From positions 1 through 45,501 of the forward strand of contig JBFHVQ010000018.1 in assembly GCA_041589455.1 (NCBI GenBank): a stretch of 45,501 nucleotides of DNA, in the 5' to 3' direction. Origin of the DNA: SZUA-229 sp041589455. GTDB lineage: Bacteria > Pseudomonadota > Gammaproteobacteria > SZUA-229. Both the position numbers and the translations under genes were made by a program. Of this stretch, positions 7,741-16,822 are shown piece by piece; position 1 is the stretch's first letter, and each line of letters starts with the position of its first letter. Below the pieces are notes generated by a model. The model saw only the letters and a list, made by a program, of their open reading frames with translations, searched no databases and had not been told where the DNA came from.

Positions 7741-10098
7741 CTAGAAAAATGATCCAATACTAAACTGGAATGATTGAGTATCATCACCCGCCTGCTTATC
7801 CAGAGGTTGTGCCCAGCTAAACCTGAGTGGACCTATTGGCGCAAGCCAGACAAATGACACACCAACAGAACTTCTTAATTCACTCGATTTAAAGCCACCA
7901 TCAAAGCCATTCTCTGCAACGTCATCCCTTAGGAATACATTACCAATATCATAAAACGCACTAAAGCGAACCGTGCTAGGCGGCTTCTCTACAAAAGGCA
8001 CAGGAAAGATAAGTTCTGCACTGGCAACCGTTCTAAGGTCGCCACCAATAGGCTCGCCTGCGGCGTCACCTGACAAAGATTTCGGCCCTAAAGAATTGGA
8101 GTCAAATCCTCGAACGGTTCTTAGGCCACCGGCATAAAACCTTTCATAAAAAGGATAAAACTCAGTATCACTGTAACCATCACCATATGCAAGATCAGTT
8201 CGAACCAGTGCGGTCAGTGCCTTAGTGACAGGAAAGTAAAACTTATTTCGATATGTCAGTTTATAATACTGAAGATCACTTCCTGGTGCAGTCATATCTA
8301 ATGCGACAGACTGCTGATTGCCACGGGTAGCAAAAACCGTGCGATTTCGCGTATCATGAACAAAACTTGCGAGCAGAGTATACGAAGAAACATCTGCCTC
8401 ATAGTCTTCACCATCAATAACCGTCTCGCCATTTCCATAGGCAGATAGAAAGTCCAGAACATCCTGAGTGACTACCGTTGTACCACGAATTATTTCTGTT
8501 ACTTCATAACCGATACCGACTCTTATACGATCAAATTCCGAGAGCGGTATACCAAATGCAATATTTGCACCATAGGAGTTCTGCAGATAGTTGATAACAT
8601 CTTCTTCTGAGGCATCTCTTTCACGGTAAGAAAAAGCCAGTGTGCGACTAATGCCATCAATTGTGTAATATGGATCAGTAAATGAAACACTATATATCTG
8701 ATTTGCTTTATCATTACTAAAGTTAAGATCCAGCTTTTCTCCAGTACCATTCAGATTCTCCATGGTTAATCCCATATTAAAAACAAAGCCTTGGTTTTGA
8801 GAAAAACCCGCGCCGATATTAAAACTACCTGTTAATCGTTCACTAACAGATATATCTACATCAACTAAATCATCCGTACCTGGGACTGGTATAGTTTTTA
8901 AATTCACTTCTTCTATATATGGTAAGCGCTGCAGGCGTATCTTGGATCTATCCAGCTTGCTATTTGAAAGCTCTCCACCCTCCATCAAACGCATTTCCCT
9001 TCTTAGAACCTCATCCTGCGTTTTATAATTACCCGAAAAATTAATACGCCTTACATACACCTTACTTCCTGGGCTTATTAAATATGTTAAATTTACACTT
9101 TTATTATCATCATCAATCTCTGGCAACACTTTAATTTTGGCGAAAGCATAGCCTTCATTGCCATACATTCTTTTAATTAAATCCTGACTTTCTACCATTT
9201 TACTACGTGAAAATGTTTCGCCTTTCTCCAGTAGAACCAATTTAAATAAGTCACTCTCTTCAAACTTTAGATCACCTGAAAACAAAGTACTACCAACTGA
9301 ATACTTATCGCCTTCAGTAACATTCATGGTTATGTAAATATCTTTCCTATCAGGAGTAATTGTTACCTGCGTCGAATCAACAGAAAATTTCACATAGCCT
9401 CTATCCTGATAATACGACCTGATAGTTTCTTCATCGGCAGCAAGTTTAGGCTTAGCATACTCATCACTACTACTAAACCAGTCAAAGAATCCTGGCACAC
9501 CTAACTGAAGTTCAGACAGTAGAGTATCGTCGTCATAAACTTCATTACCAACAATATTAACCTGCTTGATACGCGCCACAACACCTTCTGATATATCTAT
9601 TTCTATATCAACTCGATTTCGCTCAAGCTCTGTAACTTTGGTATCAATTTTCACAGCATATTTACCACGACTGTAATAGGCTTGCTGTTTAAGACCGATT
9701 TCGATTTTATCAAGAGCAGAAGGATTGAAAACACGCCCTTTTGATATCCCGATATTCTCCAGCACTTCCTCTAGCTGTTCATCTTCAATATCACTATTAC
9801 CATCAAAAGTAACGCTAGCTATAGCTGGACGCTCATGCACTTCAACAATTAGCGTATCATCATCGCGGTACAGTTTAATATCTTTGAAAAAACCAGTTTT
9901 ATACAACTCTTGCAAGACATACGAGGATTGCGAATAATCAAAAACATCCCCAATTTTGAGCGGAAGATAATTTAAAAGAGTTCCATCTGGAATTTTTTCC
10001 AGACCCTGTAATTTAATATCATCAATGACAAAATCATCATTCGCAAATGATGGATAATTCAGAAGAAATAGCAGACTAAATATAAAAAAACTACGCAA
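7741..10098 (-). CDS. bamA: Outer-membrane protein assembly factor BamA
   Basis: Core of the BAM machine that folds beta-barrels into the outer membrane. The 785 residues comprise a signal peptide (about 1-19, ending PSFA), five POTRA domains (about 22-420) and a 16-strand Omp85 barrel whose loop-6 lock VRGF is at 662-665. It ends in Phe, as outer-membrane barrels do. The start appears to be TTG at 10098: no in-frame ATG or GTG lies upstream of the signal peptide, and AGG is 8 bases before the TTG. It sits 21 bases after rseP. The identity is certain; the start rests on the signal peptide. Confidence 0.97.
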   Translation of the reverse strand: MRSFFIFSLLFLLNYPSFANDDFVIDDIKLQGLEKIPDGTLLNYLPLKIGDVFDYSQSSYVLQELYKTGFFKDIKLYRDDDTLIVEVHERPAIASVTFDGNSDIEDEQLEEVLENIGISKGRVFNPSALDKIEIGLKQQAYYSRGKYAVKIDTKVTELERNRVDIEIDISEGVVARIKQVNIVGNEVYDDDTLLSELQLGVPGFFDWFSSSDEYAKPKLAADEETIRSYYQDRGYVKFSVDSTQVTITPDRKDIYITMNVTEGDKYSVGSTLFSGDLKFEESDLFKLVLLEKGETFSRSKMVESQDLIKRMYGNEGYAFAKIKVLPEIDDDNKSVNLTYLISPGSKVYVRRINFSGNYKTQDEVLRREMRLMEGGELSNSKLDRSKIRLQRLPYIEEVNLKTIPVPGTDDLVDVDISVSERLTGSFNIGAGFSQNQGFVFNMGLTMENLNGTGEKLDLNFSNDKANQIYSVSFTDPYYTIDGISRTLAFSYRERDASEEDVINYLQNSYGANIAFGIPLSEFDRIRVGIGYEVTEIIRGTTVVTQDVLDFLSAYGNGETVIDGEDYEADVSSYTLLASFVHDTRNRTVFATRGNQQSVALDMTAPGSDLQYYKLTYRNKFYFPVTKALTALVRTDLAYGDGYSDTEFYPFYERFYAGGLRTVRGFDSNSLGPKSLSGDAAGEPIGGDLRTVASAELIFPVPFVEKPPSTVRFSAFYDIGNVFLRDDVAENGFDGGFKSSELRSSVGVSFVWLAPIGPLRFSWAQPLDKQAGDDTQSFQFSIGSFF

Positions 10099-10119
10099 TG
10101 TCTATAACCTGTATATTTA

Positions 10120-11496
10120 TCAATTAATTAAACGCTGAATATCATTAAAGATAGCCAGACTCATCAACAGGAACAGCAAGGTCAGGCCGATTTGCTGCCC
10201 CATTTCTTCAAACTTCTGAGATACAGGTGAACCTTTAACTATCTCAATCAGGTAATACATTAAGTGCCCGCCATCAAGCATAGGAACTGGCAACAGATTT
10301 AACACCCCAAGACTAACTGAAATCATCGCCAGAAATTTGATATACATTAGTATACCGATACTGGCTGTTATTCCGGCATATTGAGCAATGGTTATGGGCC
10401 CCGAAATATTCTCTAGTGCTGCCTGTCCTATTAACATCTTACCGAGAACTTTTAGTGTCAGCAGTGAAAAAGTTACCGTTTCATCAACAGCCCTGATTAT
10501 CGCTTCAAATGAAGTATACTCTACTCGAGTTTTAGTCTGATTTATGAGTTCTTCAGGTACATCTGGATAAGCGCCCATAAATCCTACTAATTTATCTCCC
10601 TGCGTCTTTTCACCTGGTGTCAGTTCAATATCAATCAACTCACCTTCACGCACAATAGACAGATCTAGCGGTTGCCCCGGACTACCCTGTATAACGCCCA
10701 CCAACTGTTGCCAGTTAGCAATCTGCTTTTCATTGATACTCTGAATCAGATCACCTTTAACGATTCCAGCTGAAGCAGCAGCAGAGCCATCGACAACACC
10801 ACCTATTTTGGCCGGTAATTCTGGCTTCCAGAGATCAAAACCAAGTAGTTTGGTAATATCCTGTTTTTCGTTAAGGACATGTAATTCGCCAATATCAAGG
10901 TGACGCTCAGTTTCATATAGATCAACAGTTCTAACAGTAATCGGTATCTGTCCTCCAGACATTCCGTAGTCTATTAGTGACAATCTGAAATCATTCCATG
11001 TTTGTACGGTATTATCACCCACATTAATAATTTCATCCTGCGCTTCGAAGCCCGCATGGTGAGCGGGTGAATCGATCTCAGGAATATCGATAACCGGCTT
11101 AATCCCTTCTTCACCATTAACAAAGAAAATAAAGTAAAAAAACACCGCCAGAATAAAATTAAAAATAGGGCCTGCCGCCACGATAGCAAAGCGCTTTGAT
11201 ACCGGCTGGTTGTTAAATGCTCGATGTTTAAGACTATCTTCAACCGGCGCTTCTCTCTCGTCCAGCATTTTAACAAAACCACCTAATGGAATGGCCGCAA
11301 TAACAAACTCGATAAGGTCTTCGCCTTTCCTGCGTTTCCAGATAAACAGCGGTTTACCAAACCCTACTGAAAATCTGAGTACTTTTACATTAAGCATACG
11401 TGCAACCCAGTAGTGGCCAAATTCATGAAACGCCACTAACACACCAATTGCAATGATAAAGAAGAGGATATTATGGAGAATCCCGGCTGATTCCAT
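10120..11496 (-). CDS. rseP: Site-2 intramembrane metalloprotease RseP
   Basis: Inner-membrane zinc protease that completes cleavage of the anti-sigma factor RseA in the sigma-E envelope stress response and clears signal peptides. The zinc motif HEFGH (His24, Glu25, His28) lies in the first membrane segment, and the third ligand is Asp408 in PVPMLDGGH. The middle of the protein holds two periplasmic PDZ domains (about 115-310). Of 458 residues, the last membrane segment ends at the C-terminus. The start codon overlaps the dxr stop by one base (TAATG), indicating coupling. The position next to bamA is the classic arrangement. Confidence 0.96.
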   Translation of the reverse strand: MESAGILHNILFFIIAIGVLVAFHEFGHYWVARMLNVKVLRFSVGFGKPLFIWKRRKGEDLIEFVIAAIPLGGFVKMLDEREAPVEDSLKHRAFNNQPVSKRFAIVAAGPIFNFILAVFFYFIFFVNGEEGIKPVIDIPEIDSPAHHAGFEAQDEIINVGDNTVQTWNDFRLSLIDYGMSGGQIPITVRTVDLYETERHLDIGELHVLNEKQDITKLLGFDLWKPELPAKIGGVVDGSAAASAGIVKGDLIQSINEKQIANWQQLVGVIQGSPGQPLDLSIVREGELIDIELTPGEKTQGDKLVGFMGAYPDVPEELINQTKTRVEYTSFEAIIRAVDETVTFSLLTLKVLGKMLIGQAALENISGPITIAQYAGITASIGILMYIKFLAMISVSLGVLNLLPVPMLDGGHLMYYLIEIVKGSPVSQKFEEMGQQIGLTLLFLLMSLAIFNDIQRLIN

Positions 11497-12686
11497 TACT
11501 TAATCCCCAGCTTACTGACCCACTCAGAAGCATGTTGTCTGGCAACAGTATCTGCTTCAAGTATGTTATCCAGACTACTTGCACCTGGATCTGGGCAATC
11601 ATGTAATGTTTTTTCTATCACGTTTGCAATATCAGTAAATTTAAGTTGTTTGTTAAGAAATGACTCTACAGCCACTTCATTTGCCGCATTTAGAATTGCT
11701 GTTGCCGCACCGCCCATAGAAAGAGAATCATATGCCATTTTCAGGCAGGGAAAGCGTGCAAAATCAGGTTTTTCAAACTCCAGTTTTGCGACCTCAAATA
11801 TATCCAAAGGTTCAACACCTGAGAGCATTCTTTCAGGCCATTGCATAGCATGAGCGATGGGGGTACGCATATCTGGGTTACCCATTTGCGCCAGTACTGA
11901 GCCATCTGTATAACTAACCATTGAATGTATCACGCTCTGTGGATGAATAACGACCTGAATCATTGAGGCATCGGTATTAAACAGCCAGCAGGCTTCGATC
12001 ACTTCCAGCCCCTTGTTCATCATCGTGGCAGAGTCCACCGATATTTTCTGCCCCATAACCCAGTTTGGGTGTGCCACAGCTTCTTCAGGGGTAACGTCAT
12101 GCAGAGTATCCAGTTCTCGTGTCCTGAACGGACCACCACTCGCAGTCAGCAGTATTTTATTAACCCCTGATTCTTCTAGGCCTCTGGAGAAATGCTCTGG
12201 CATGCATTGAAAAATAGCATTATGCTCTGAGTCGATTGGTAGCAGTTCGGCATTGTGCTGTTTAACTTCGCTTATAAACAAGTCACCTGACATCACCAGG
12301 GATTCTTTATTAGCAAGTAATATACGTTTACCTGATCTCGCAGCCGCCAGTGTTGGTAGCAATCCGGCCGCCCCGACGATAGCCGCCATGACCTGATGTA
12401 CCTGATCCAGACTCGCAACATACTCCAGAGACTCAAGTCCACTCAGGACCTTTGTATCCAGTGCGTTTTCTGTAACACCTTTCTGTAGCCTATCTGCCGC
12501 TTCGGTATCGACCATAACAGCATAAGCTGGATTAAATGCAATGCACTGTTGCAACAACTTTTCATCTGACTGGTTTGCTGTTAATGCAACCACTTCAAAT
12601 TTATCAGGATGCTGACTGATGACATCCAGCGTATTAACACCAATAGTGCCTGTAGCACCAAGGACACATATACCCTGCTTAGACAT
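11496..12686 (-). CDS. dxr: 1-deoxy-D-xylulose 5-phosphate reductoisomerase Dxr
   Basis: Second step of the MEP isoprenoid pathway: DXP is isomerised and reduced with NADPH to MEP, feeding UppS downstream. The 396 residues start with the dinucleotide motif GATGTIG (10-16). LLANKESLVMSGDLF, the metal/substrate segments IDSEHNAIFQC and ASGGPFR, and HPNWVMGQKISVDSATMMNKG are all intact. The start overlaps the 3' end of cdsA by 8 bases. It is cytoplasmic. Nothing is unusual. Confidence 0.97.
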   Translation of the reverse strand: MSKQGICVLGATGTIGVNTLDVISQHPDKFEVVALTANQSDEKLLQQCIAFNPAYAVMVDTEAADRLQKGVTENALDTKVLSGLESLEYVASLDQVHQVMAAIVGAAGLLPTLAAARSGKRILLANKESLVMSGDLFISEVKQHNAELLPIDSEHNAIFQCMPEHFSRGLEESGVNKILLTASGGPFRTRELDTLHDVTPEEAVAHPNWVMGQKISVDSATMMNKGLEVIEACWLFNTDASMIQVVIHPQSVIHSMVSYTDGSVLAQMGNPDMRTPIAHAMQWPERMLSGVEPLDIFEVAKLEFEKPDFARFPCLKMAYDSLSMGGAATAILNAANEVAVESFLNKQLKFTDIANVIEKTLHDCPDPGASSLDNILEADTVARQHASEWVSKLGIK

Positions 12687-13494
12687 TAAATATTACCAGG
12701 CTTAGAAATAAAGCAAAAAATGGTGCCGATGAAGTTACACTGTCAATTCTATCCAGTACACCTCCATGACCAGGTAAAATTCTGCCAGTATCCTTCAGAC
12801 CTGTTTCACGTTTTAACAAACTGATAAAGAGATCACCCGCTACGGAAACAAATGTTGCAAGCACTGAAATGATTAATAACATCAATATATCGATAACCTG
12901 CAGATCAAAATACATGCCAGCCGCATAGCTATAGACTGATGTTGCAAATACTGCACCATATAACCCTTCTCTGGTCTTACCCGGACTTAATGCAGGCGCC
13001 AACTTTACCTTGCCGAACTTTTTACCCGCAAAATAGGCACCACTATCCGCCACCCAGACAAAGCTCAGGCAAAAGAACAACCAGCCAGTACCCTGCTCAC
13101 GTAGATGCATTAATGCAAGCACAGGGGGAATAAGAACAACAAAGCCTATAACAAGTTTAGCAATAGATACTTCAGTTGATTGTTGTCGAGGACCTTTAAC
13201 AAACATTATATAGGTAGCAACAAACCAGAAGATAACCGTTAATGCCAGTATGGAATGCAGCAGCTGACTCTGATGTGCAAACTGATTTAGGAAATAAATA
13301 CCCACAAGTACAATCAAAGCATAAACAGCTCGTAACAATGGGTTAGTAACACCACTTAGACGCGCCCATTCCCATGCGCCAATCGATAATACGAAAAGTA
13401 ATGCATAAAAAATTACTTCAGCAGGCTGTGTTAACAAACCCCAGACAACTAAAGCTATTAGTGGAATAGCAGTTAAAATACGTTGTTTAAGCAT
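12679..13494 (-). CDS. cdsA: Phosphatidate cytidylyltransferase CdsA
   Basis: Integral inner-membrane enzyme making CDP-diacylglycerol from phosphatidate and CTP, the branch point of phospholipid synthesis. The 271 residues form about eight hydrophobic segments. The C-terminal CDS signature is present: SLLKRETGLKDTGRILPG, then HGGVLDRID. The start ATG at 13494 is 13 bases after the uppS stop, and the 3' end overlaps dxr. Confidence 0.96.
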   Translation of the reverse strand: MLKQRILTAIPLIALVVWGLLTQPAEVIFYALLFVLSIGAWEWARLSGVTNPLLRAVYALIVLVGIYFLNQFAHQSQLLHSILALTVIFWFVATYIMFVKGPRQQSTEVSIAKLVIGFVVLIPPVLALMHLREQGTGWLFFCLSFVWVADSGAYFAGKKFGKVKLAPALSPGKTREGLYGAVFATSVYSYAAGMYFDLQVIDILMLLIISVLATFVSVAGDLFISLLKRETGLKDTGRILPGHGGVLDRIDSVTSSAPFFALFLSLVIFNV

Positions 13495-13507
13495 CTATAT
13501 GGCCCAC

Positions 13508-14275
13508 CTATGCAGGCTTTGTCTGTTCAACTTGATCACCTGTTTGACCAAAACGTCTCTGCCGACCATTAAACCAGTCGATTGCCGCTACAAATTCCTG
13601 CTCATCAAAATCCGGCCATAATACATCAGTAAAATAAAGTTCTGTATAAGCTAACTGCCAGATAAGAAAATTACTAATTCGTTGTTCGCCACCAGTACGT
13701 ATAAATAGATCAGGATCTGGAAGATCACTAAGACAGACATATTGGTCTAGCAACTCAGCATCAATTTGATCCGTAGTAAGATCACCCTTTTCTATAGCAC
13801 TTAATATATTCTTACAGGCAGTCGCAATATCCCAACGCCCACCATAATTAACCGCTATATTTAGCTGTAAACCATCATTGTGTTTCGTAAGCTGTGTCGC
13901 TTCATTAATCTTGCTTTGCAGCTTGTCTGAAAATGCAGAGCACTCACCAATAAAACGCATACGCACATTTTGCTCATGTAGCTTCTTTACTTCAGACTGC
14001 AAGGTCGACACGAAAAGTTCCATCAAGCTGGAAACTTCCTGCTCTGGTCGTTTCCAGTTCTCACTACTAAATGCAAATAGAGTCAGCGCCTTTACACCAT
14101 CTCTAACGCAAAGTTCTACCAGTTTGCGCGTTGACTTAACACCCATACTATGACCGGTTGTTCTAGGCAATAGCCTTTTCTTAGCCCAACGGCCATTCCC
14201 GTCCATTACAACAACTATATGCTGCGGCACTGCTGAACTGCTTTTATCCTTACTTTTGAAAGATGTAATAGGCAT
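13508..14275 (-). CDS. uppS: Undecaprenyl diphosphate synthase UppS
   Basis: Cis-prenyltransferase that condenses eight isopentenyl diphosphates onto farnesyl diphosphate to give the C55 carrier for peptidoglycan and O-antigen. The 255 residues contain HIVVVMDGNGRWAKKR with catalytic Asp25, the FAFSSENWKRP segment, the substrate-binding DLFIRTGGEQRISNFL, and the C-terminal WPDFDEQEF. The first 15 residues form a polar extension. It lies between frr (24-base gap) and cdsA. Confidence 0.97.
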   Translation of the reverse strand: MPITSFKSKDKSSSAVPQHIVVVMDGNGRWAKKRLLPRTTGHSMGVKSTRKLVELCVRDGVKALTLFAFSSENWKRPEQEVSSLMELFVSTLQSEVKKLHEQNVRMRFIGECSAFSDKLQSKINEATQLTKHNDGLQLNIAVNYGGRWDIATACKNILSAIEKGDLTTDQIDAELLDQYVCLSDLPDPDLFIRTGGEQRISNFLIWQLAYTELYFTDVLWPDFDEQEFVAAIDWFNGRQRRFGQTGDQVEQTKPA

Positions 14276-14299
14276 ACAAATTCAAACCGAATAAAACGG

Positions 14300-14857
14300 T
14301 TAGATCTCCATCATTTCTTTTTCTTTTGCTTCTAGTAACTTGTCAATTTCAGCAACATATTTATCTGTAAGCTTCTGAATACCCTCTTCAGCTTTACGAC
14401 TTTCATCTTCTGAAATCTCTTTTTCTTTAAGCAGGTCCTTAAAGTCGCCATTCGCATCACGACGGATATTTCTAACTGCAACTTTTGCTGACTCACCTTC
14501 TCCCTTGACCACCCGAACAAGATCACGTCTTCGCTCCTCTGTCAGAGGAGGCATAGGTACTCGAATAACCGTGCCAGCTGTCGCAGGATTCAAGCCAAGA
14601 TCAGCCGTCATGATTGCTTTTTCAATTGCCTGTACCATTGGCTTTTCCCAAGGGGTAACAGCCAGGGTTCTTGAGTCTTCAGCAACAACATTTGCAACCT
14701 GCTTAATCGGCGTTGGACTACCGTAATAATCGACCATAACATGATCTAGTAAACTGGGATGCGCTCTACCCGTACGAATTTTAGTTAATTCAGTTTTTAG
14801 AGACTCAACGCTTTTCTGCATTCTGGACTCTGCGTCCTGTGTAATCTCATCAATCAT
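14300..14857 (-). CDS. frr: Ribosome recycling factor
   Basis: Splits post-termination ribosomes together with EF-G. The product is 185 residues, the standard length, with the L-shaped fold expected. The helices are Lys/Glu-rich, the tRNA-like tip includes RTGRAHPSLLDHVMVDYYG, and a conserved block reads PPLTEERRRDLVRVVKGEGE. It sits 32 bases after pyrH, in the usual pyrH-frr order. Confidence 0.97.
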   Translation of the reverse strand: MIDEITQDAESRMQKSVESLKTELTKIRTGRAHPSLLDHVMVDYYGSPTPIKQVANVVAEDSRTLAVTPWEKPMVQAIEKAIMTADLGLNPATAGTVIRVPMPPLTEERRRDLVRVVKGEGESAKVAVRNIRRDANGDFKDLLKEKEISEDESRKAEEGIQKLTDKYVAEIDKLLEAKEKEMMEI

Positions 14858-14889
14858 CTAAATCTCCAACACAATTTTTTTTAACATTA

Positions 14890-15618
14890 TCATTTAGCAG
14901 GAACTACTGATGTACCCACATTGGCATCCAGCACTGCTTTTACAAGATCGCCCGGGTTATTCAGATTAAATATTCTTAGCGGCATATTCTGCTCTTTACA
15001 TAAAACAATTGCTGTCGCATCCATCACGGCGAGATTGTTGTGCAGCACATCATCATAACTCAACGAAGCATAACGCTTGGCTTGCGGATTTTTCATTGGA
15101 TCAGAATCATAAACGCCATCAACTTTCGTCGCCTTCATCAGTACATCTGCATTAATTTCAATTGCTCTTAAACTGCCTGCACTATCCGTGGTAAAGAATG
15201 GGTTACCCGTGCCTGCACCAAAAATAACTACGCGGCCTTTCTCAAGGTGCCTTATTGCACGGCGACGCACATAGTCTTCACACACCTGGTGAATACTTAA
15301 TGCAGACATAACACGAGCACTTAAGCCCACTCTTTCAGTCGCATCCTGTAAAGCAAGGCAATTCATCACTGTTGCTAGCATGCCCATATGATCACCGGTC
15401 ACTCTATCCATGCCGGCATCAGCAAGCCCTTTACCACGAAATATATTACCCGCACCAATAACAACCCCTACCTCAACGCCAAGATCAATAACCTCTTTGA
15501 TCTCTTCAGCAACGCGGTTAAGAATATCAGGGTCAATACCAGACTCCTGTGATCCCATAAGTGCTTCTCCGCTTAACTTAAGCAGAATACGTTTATAAAT
15601 GGGGTTAGATTCGCTCAT
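14890..15618 (-). CDS. pyrH: UMP kinase PyrH
   Basis: Phosphorylates UMP to UDP, an essential pyrimidine step, as a cytoplasmic hexamer. The 242-residue amino-acid-kinase fold contains RILLKLSGEALMG at the N-terminus, GVVIGAGNIFRG, the UMP-binding DHMGMLATVMN, and TGNPFFTTDSAG. The ATG at 15618 is chosen because it fits the family start. It has its own 5' gap of 220 bases after the tsf terminator, so an independent promoter is likely there. Confidence 0.97.
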   Translation of the reverse strand: MSESNPIYKRILLKLSGEALMGSQESGIDPDILNRVAEEIKEVIDLGVEVGVVIGAGNIFRGKGLADAGMDRVTGDHMGMLATVMNCLALQDATERVGLSARVMSALSIHQVCEDYVRRRAIRHLEKGRVVIFGAGTGNPFFTTDSAGSLRAIEINADVLMKATKVDGVYDSDPMKNPQAKRYASLSYDDVLHNNLAVMDATAIVLCKEQNMPLRIFNLNNPGDLVKAVLDANVGTSVVPAK

Positions 15619-15743
15619 AATCTGTCATTGCTCTAATAGTTATATAATTATTGTTCGCACGCGGGATAGTAGAAAGCCAGTAAAATGTTTAGCAGCTTTA
15701 ATCTGCACAGCACTTCAGAGTACGACACATCCGAAGAAAAAGC

Positions 15744-15839
15744 TTAAAACTGTTCCTGCATTTTAAAATACTATACATACATGTACACACATTAAAAATT
15801 GCTCCTGCAATTTTAAGATACTATACATCCATGTACATA
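15744..15839. repeat. Two tandem 49-base repeats made of hairpins
   Basis: The word TTCCTGCA at 15753 recurs as CTCCTGCA at 15802, a 49-base period, and the flanks match: TTTTAA(A/G)ATACTATACAT(A/C)CATGTACA. The second unit holds a perfect hairpin, AAAATTGC-TCCT-GCAATTTT (15795-15814), followed by TACAT-CC-ATGTA (15824-15835). The first unit is a degenerate version. The pair lies between the tsf terminator and pyrH. The architecture, short hairpins with a TCC-type loop, resembles the hairpins at 4.2 and 4.4 kb. Confidence 0.7.
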
Positions 15840-15869
15840 AAAAACCGGGAATCAATCCCGGTTTTTTTT
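15839..15869 (-). terminator. Intrinsic terminator of the rpsB-tsf unit
   Basis: AAAACCGGGA (15841-15850) pairs perfectly with TCCCGGTTTT (15856-15865) around a 5-base loop. On the minus strand, reading away from tsf, the stem ends in TTTT plus two further Ts. It also has a T-run on the other strand. Confidence 0.85.
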
Positions 15870-15898
15870 ATTCAAGTCCTGATCAATACAAAACTGCC

Positions 15899-16780
15899 TT
15901 AGCTAGCATTAACCTGAGCCATAACTTCATCAGCGAAGTTTTCCTGCTTCTTCTCGATACCTTCACCGACTTCAAAGCGATTAAAGCTCTTAACATTAGC
16001 ATCTTTAGACTTCAGCAGTTTTTCCACTGTCTGATCCGGGTCCTTAACAAAAGGCTGTCCAACCAGTGTAATTTCTGCCAGATACTTACGGATACGACCT
16101 GAAATCATCTTTTCGATGATATCATCTGGCTTTCCGCTTTCTTTAGCCTGTGCAATCAGAATTTCCTTTTCCTTATTCAGCATTTCTTCTGGCACTTCAG
16201 ACTCATTAACACATACCGGGTTACTTGCAGCGATATGCATTGCTACGTCTTTGATCAGTTCCTGGTCATCTTTGTCCATTTCAACCAGTACACCCATACG
16301 TACACCGTGCGAGTAAGAACCAAAGGCGCCATCAGTTGATTTACGAGTAAAACGACGAACCTGAATATTCTCACCAATTTTGGCAACCATTTCCTGGCGA
16401 ATTTCTTCAATCGACTTACCACCATCTTCCAGTGGCATCGCAACCAGGGCTTCAATGTCCGCTGGAGAATCTTTCAGAATGCGCTGAGCCACTGCGTTTG
16501 TGAATGCTTTAAAGTCATCACCACCCGATACGAAATCAGTTTCACAGTTAACTTCAACGATTGCAGCCTCTTTCTTGTCATCAGACAGTGCGATTGCAAC
16601 CAGGCCCTCTGCCGCAGTACGACCAGCCTTTTTGTCAGCCTTTGCCAAGCCAGACTTACGCATATCTTCAACGGCTTTTTCCATATCGCCACCAGCTTCC
16701 TGCAGCGCTTTTTTACATTCCATCATGCCTGAGCCAGTACGCTCACGCAGTTCTTTAACCATTGCAGCTGTAATTTGCAT
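15899..16780 (-). CDS. tsf: Elongation factor Ts
   Basis: Guanine nucleotide exchange factor for EF-Tu. The 293 residues include an N-terminal UBA-like domain (VKELRERTGSGMMECKKAL), the TDFV motif in the core (EVNCETDFVSGGDD, about 80) and dimerisation/coiled-coil segments toward the C-terminus. It sits 42 bases after rpsB and is followed by a strong terminator, so rpsB-tsf is a two-gene transcription unit as in relatives. Confidence 0.97.
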   Translation of the reverse strand: MQITAAMVKELRERTGSGMMECKKALQEAGGDMEKAVEDMRKSGLAKADKKAGRTAAEGLVAIALSDDKKEAAIVEVNCETDFVSGGDDFKAFTNAVAQRILKDSPADIEALVAMPLEDGGKSIEEIRQEMVAKIGENIQVRRFTRKSTDGAFGSYSHGVRMGVLVEMDKDDQELIKDVAMHIAASNPVCVNESEVPEEMLNKEKEILIAQAKESGKPDDIIEKMISGRIRKYLAEITLVGQPFVKDPDQTVEKLLKSKDANVKSFNRFEVGEGIEKKQENFADEVMAQVNAS

Positions 16781-16822
16781 AGTATTTACCTCAATAAATA
16801 GTAATCAGTAGAAAAAGCCGGC

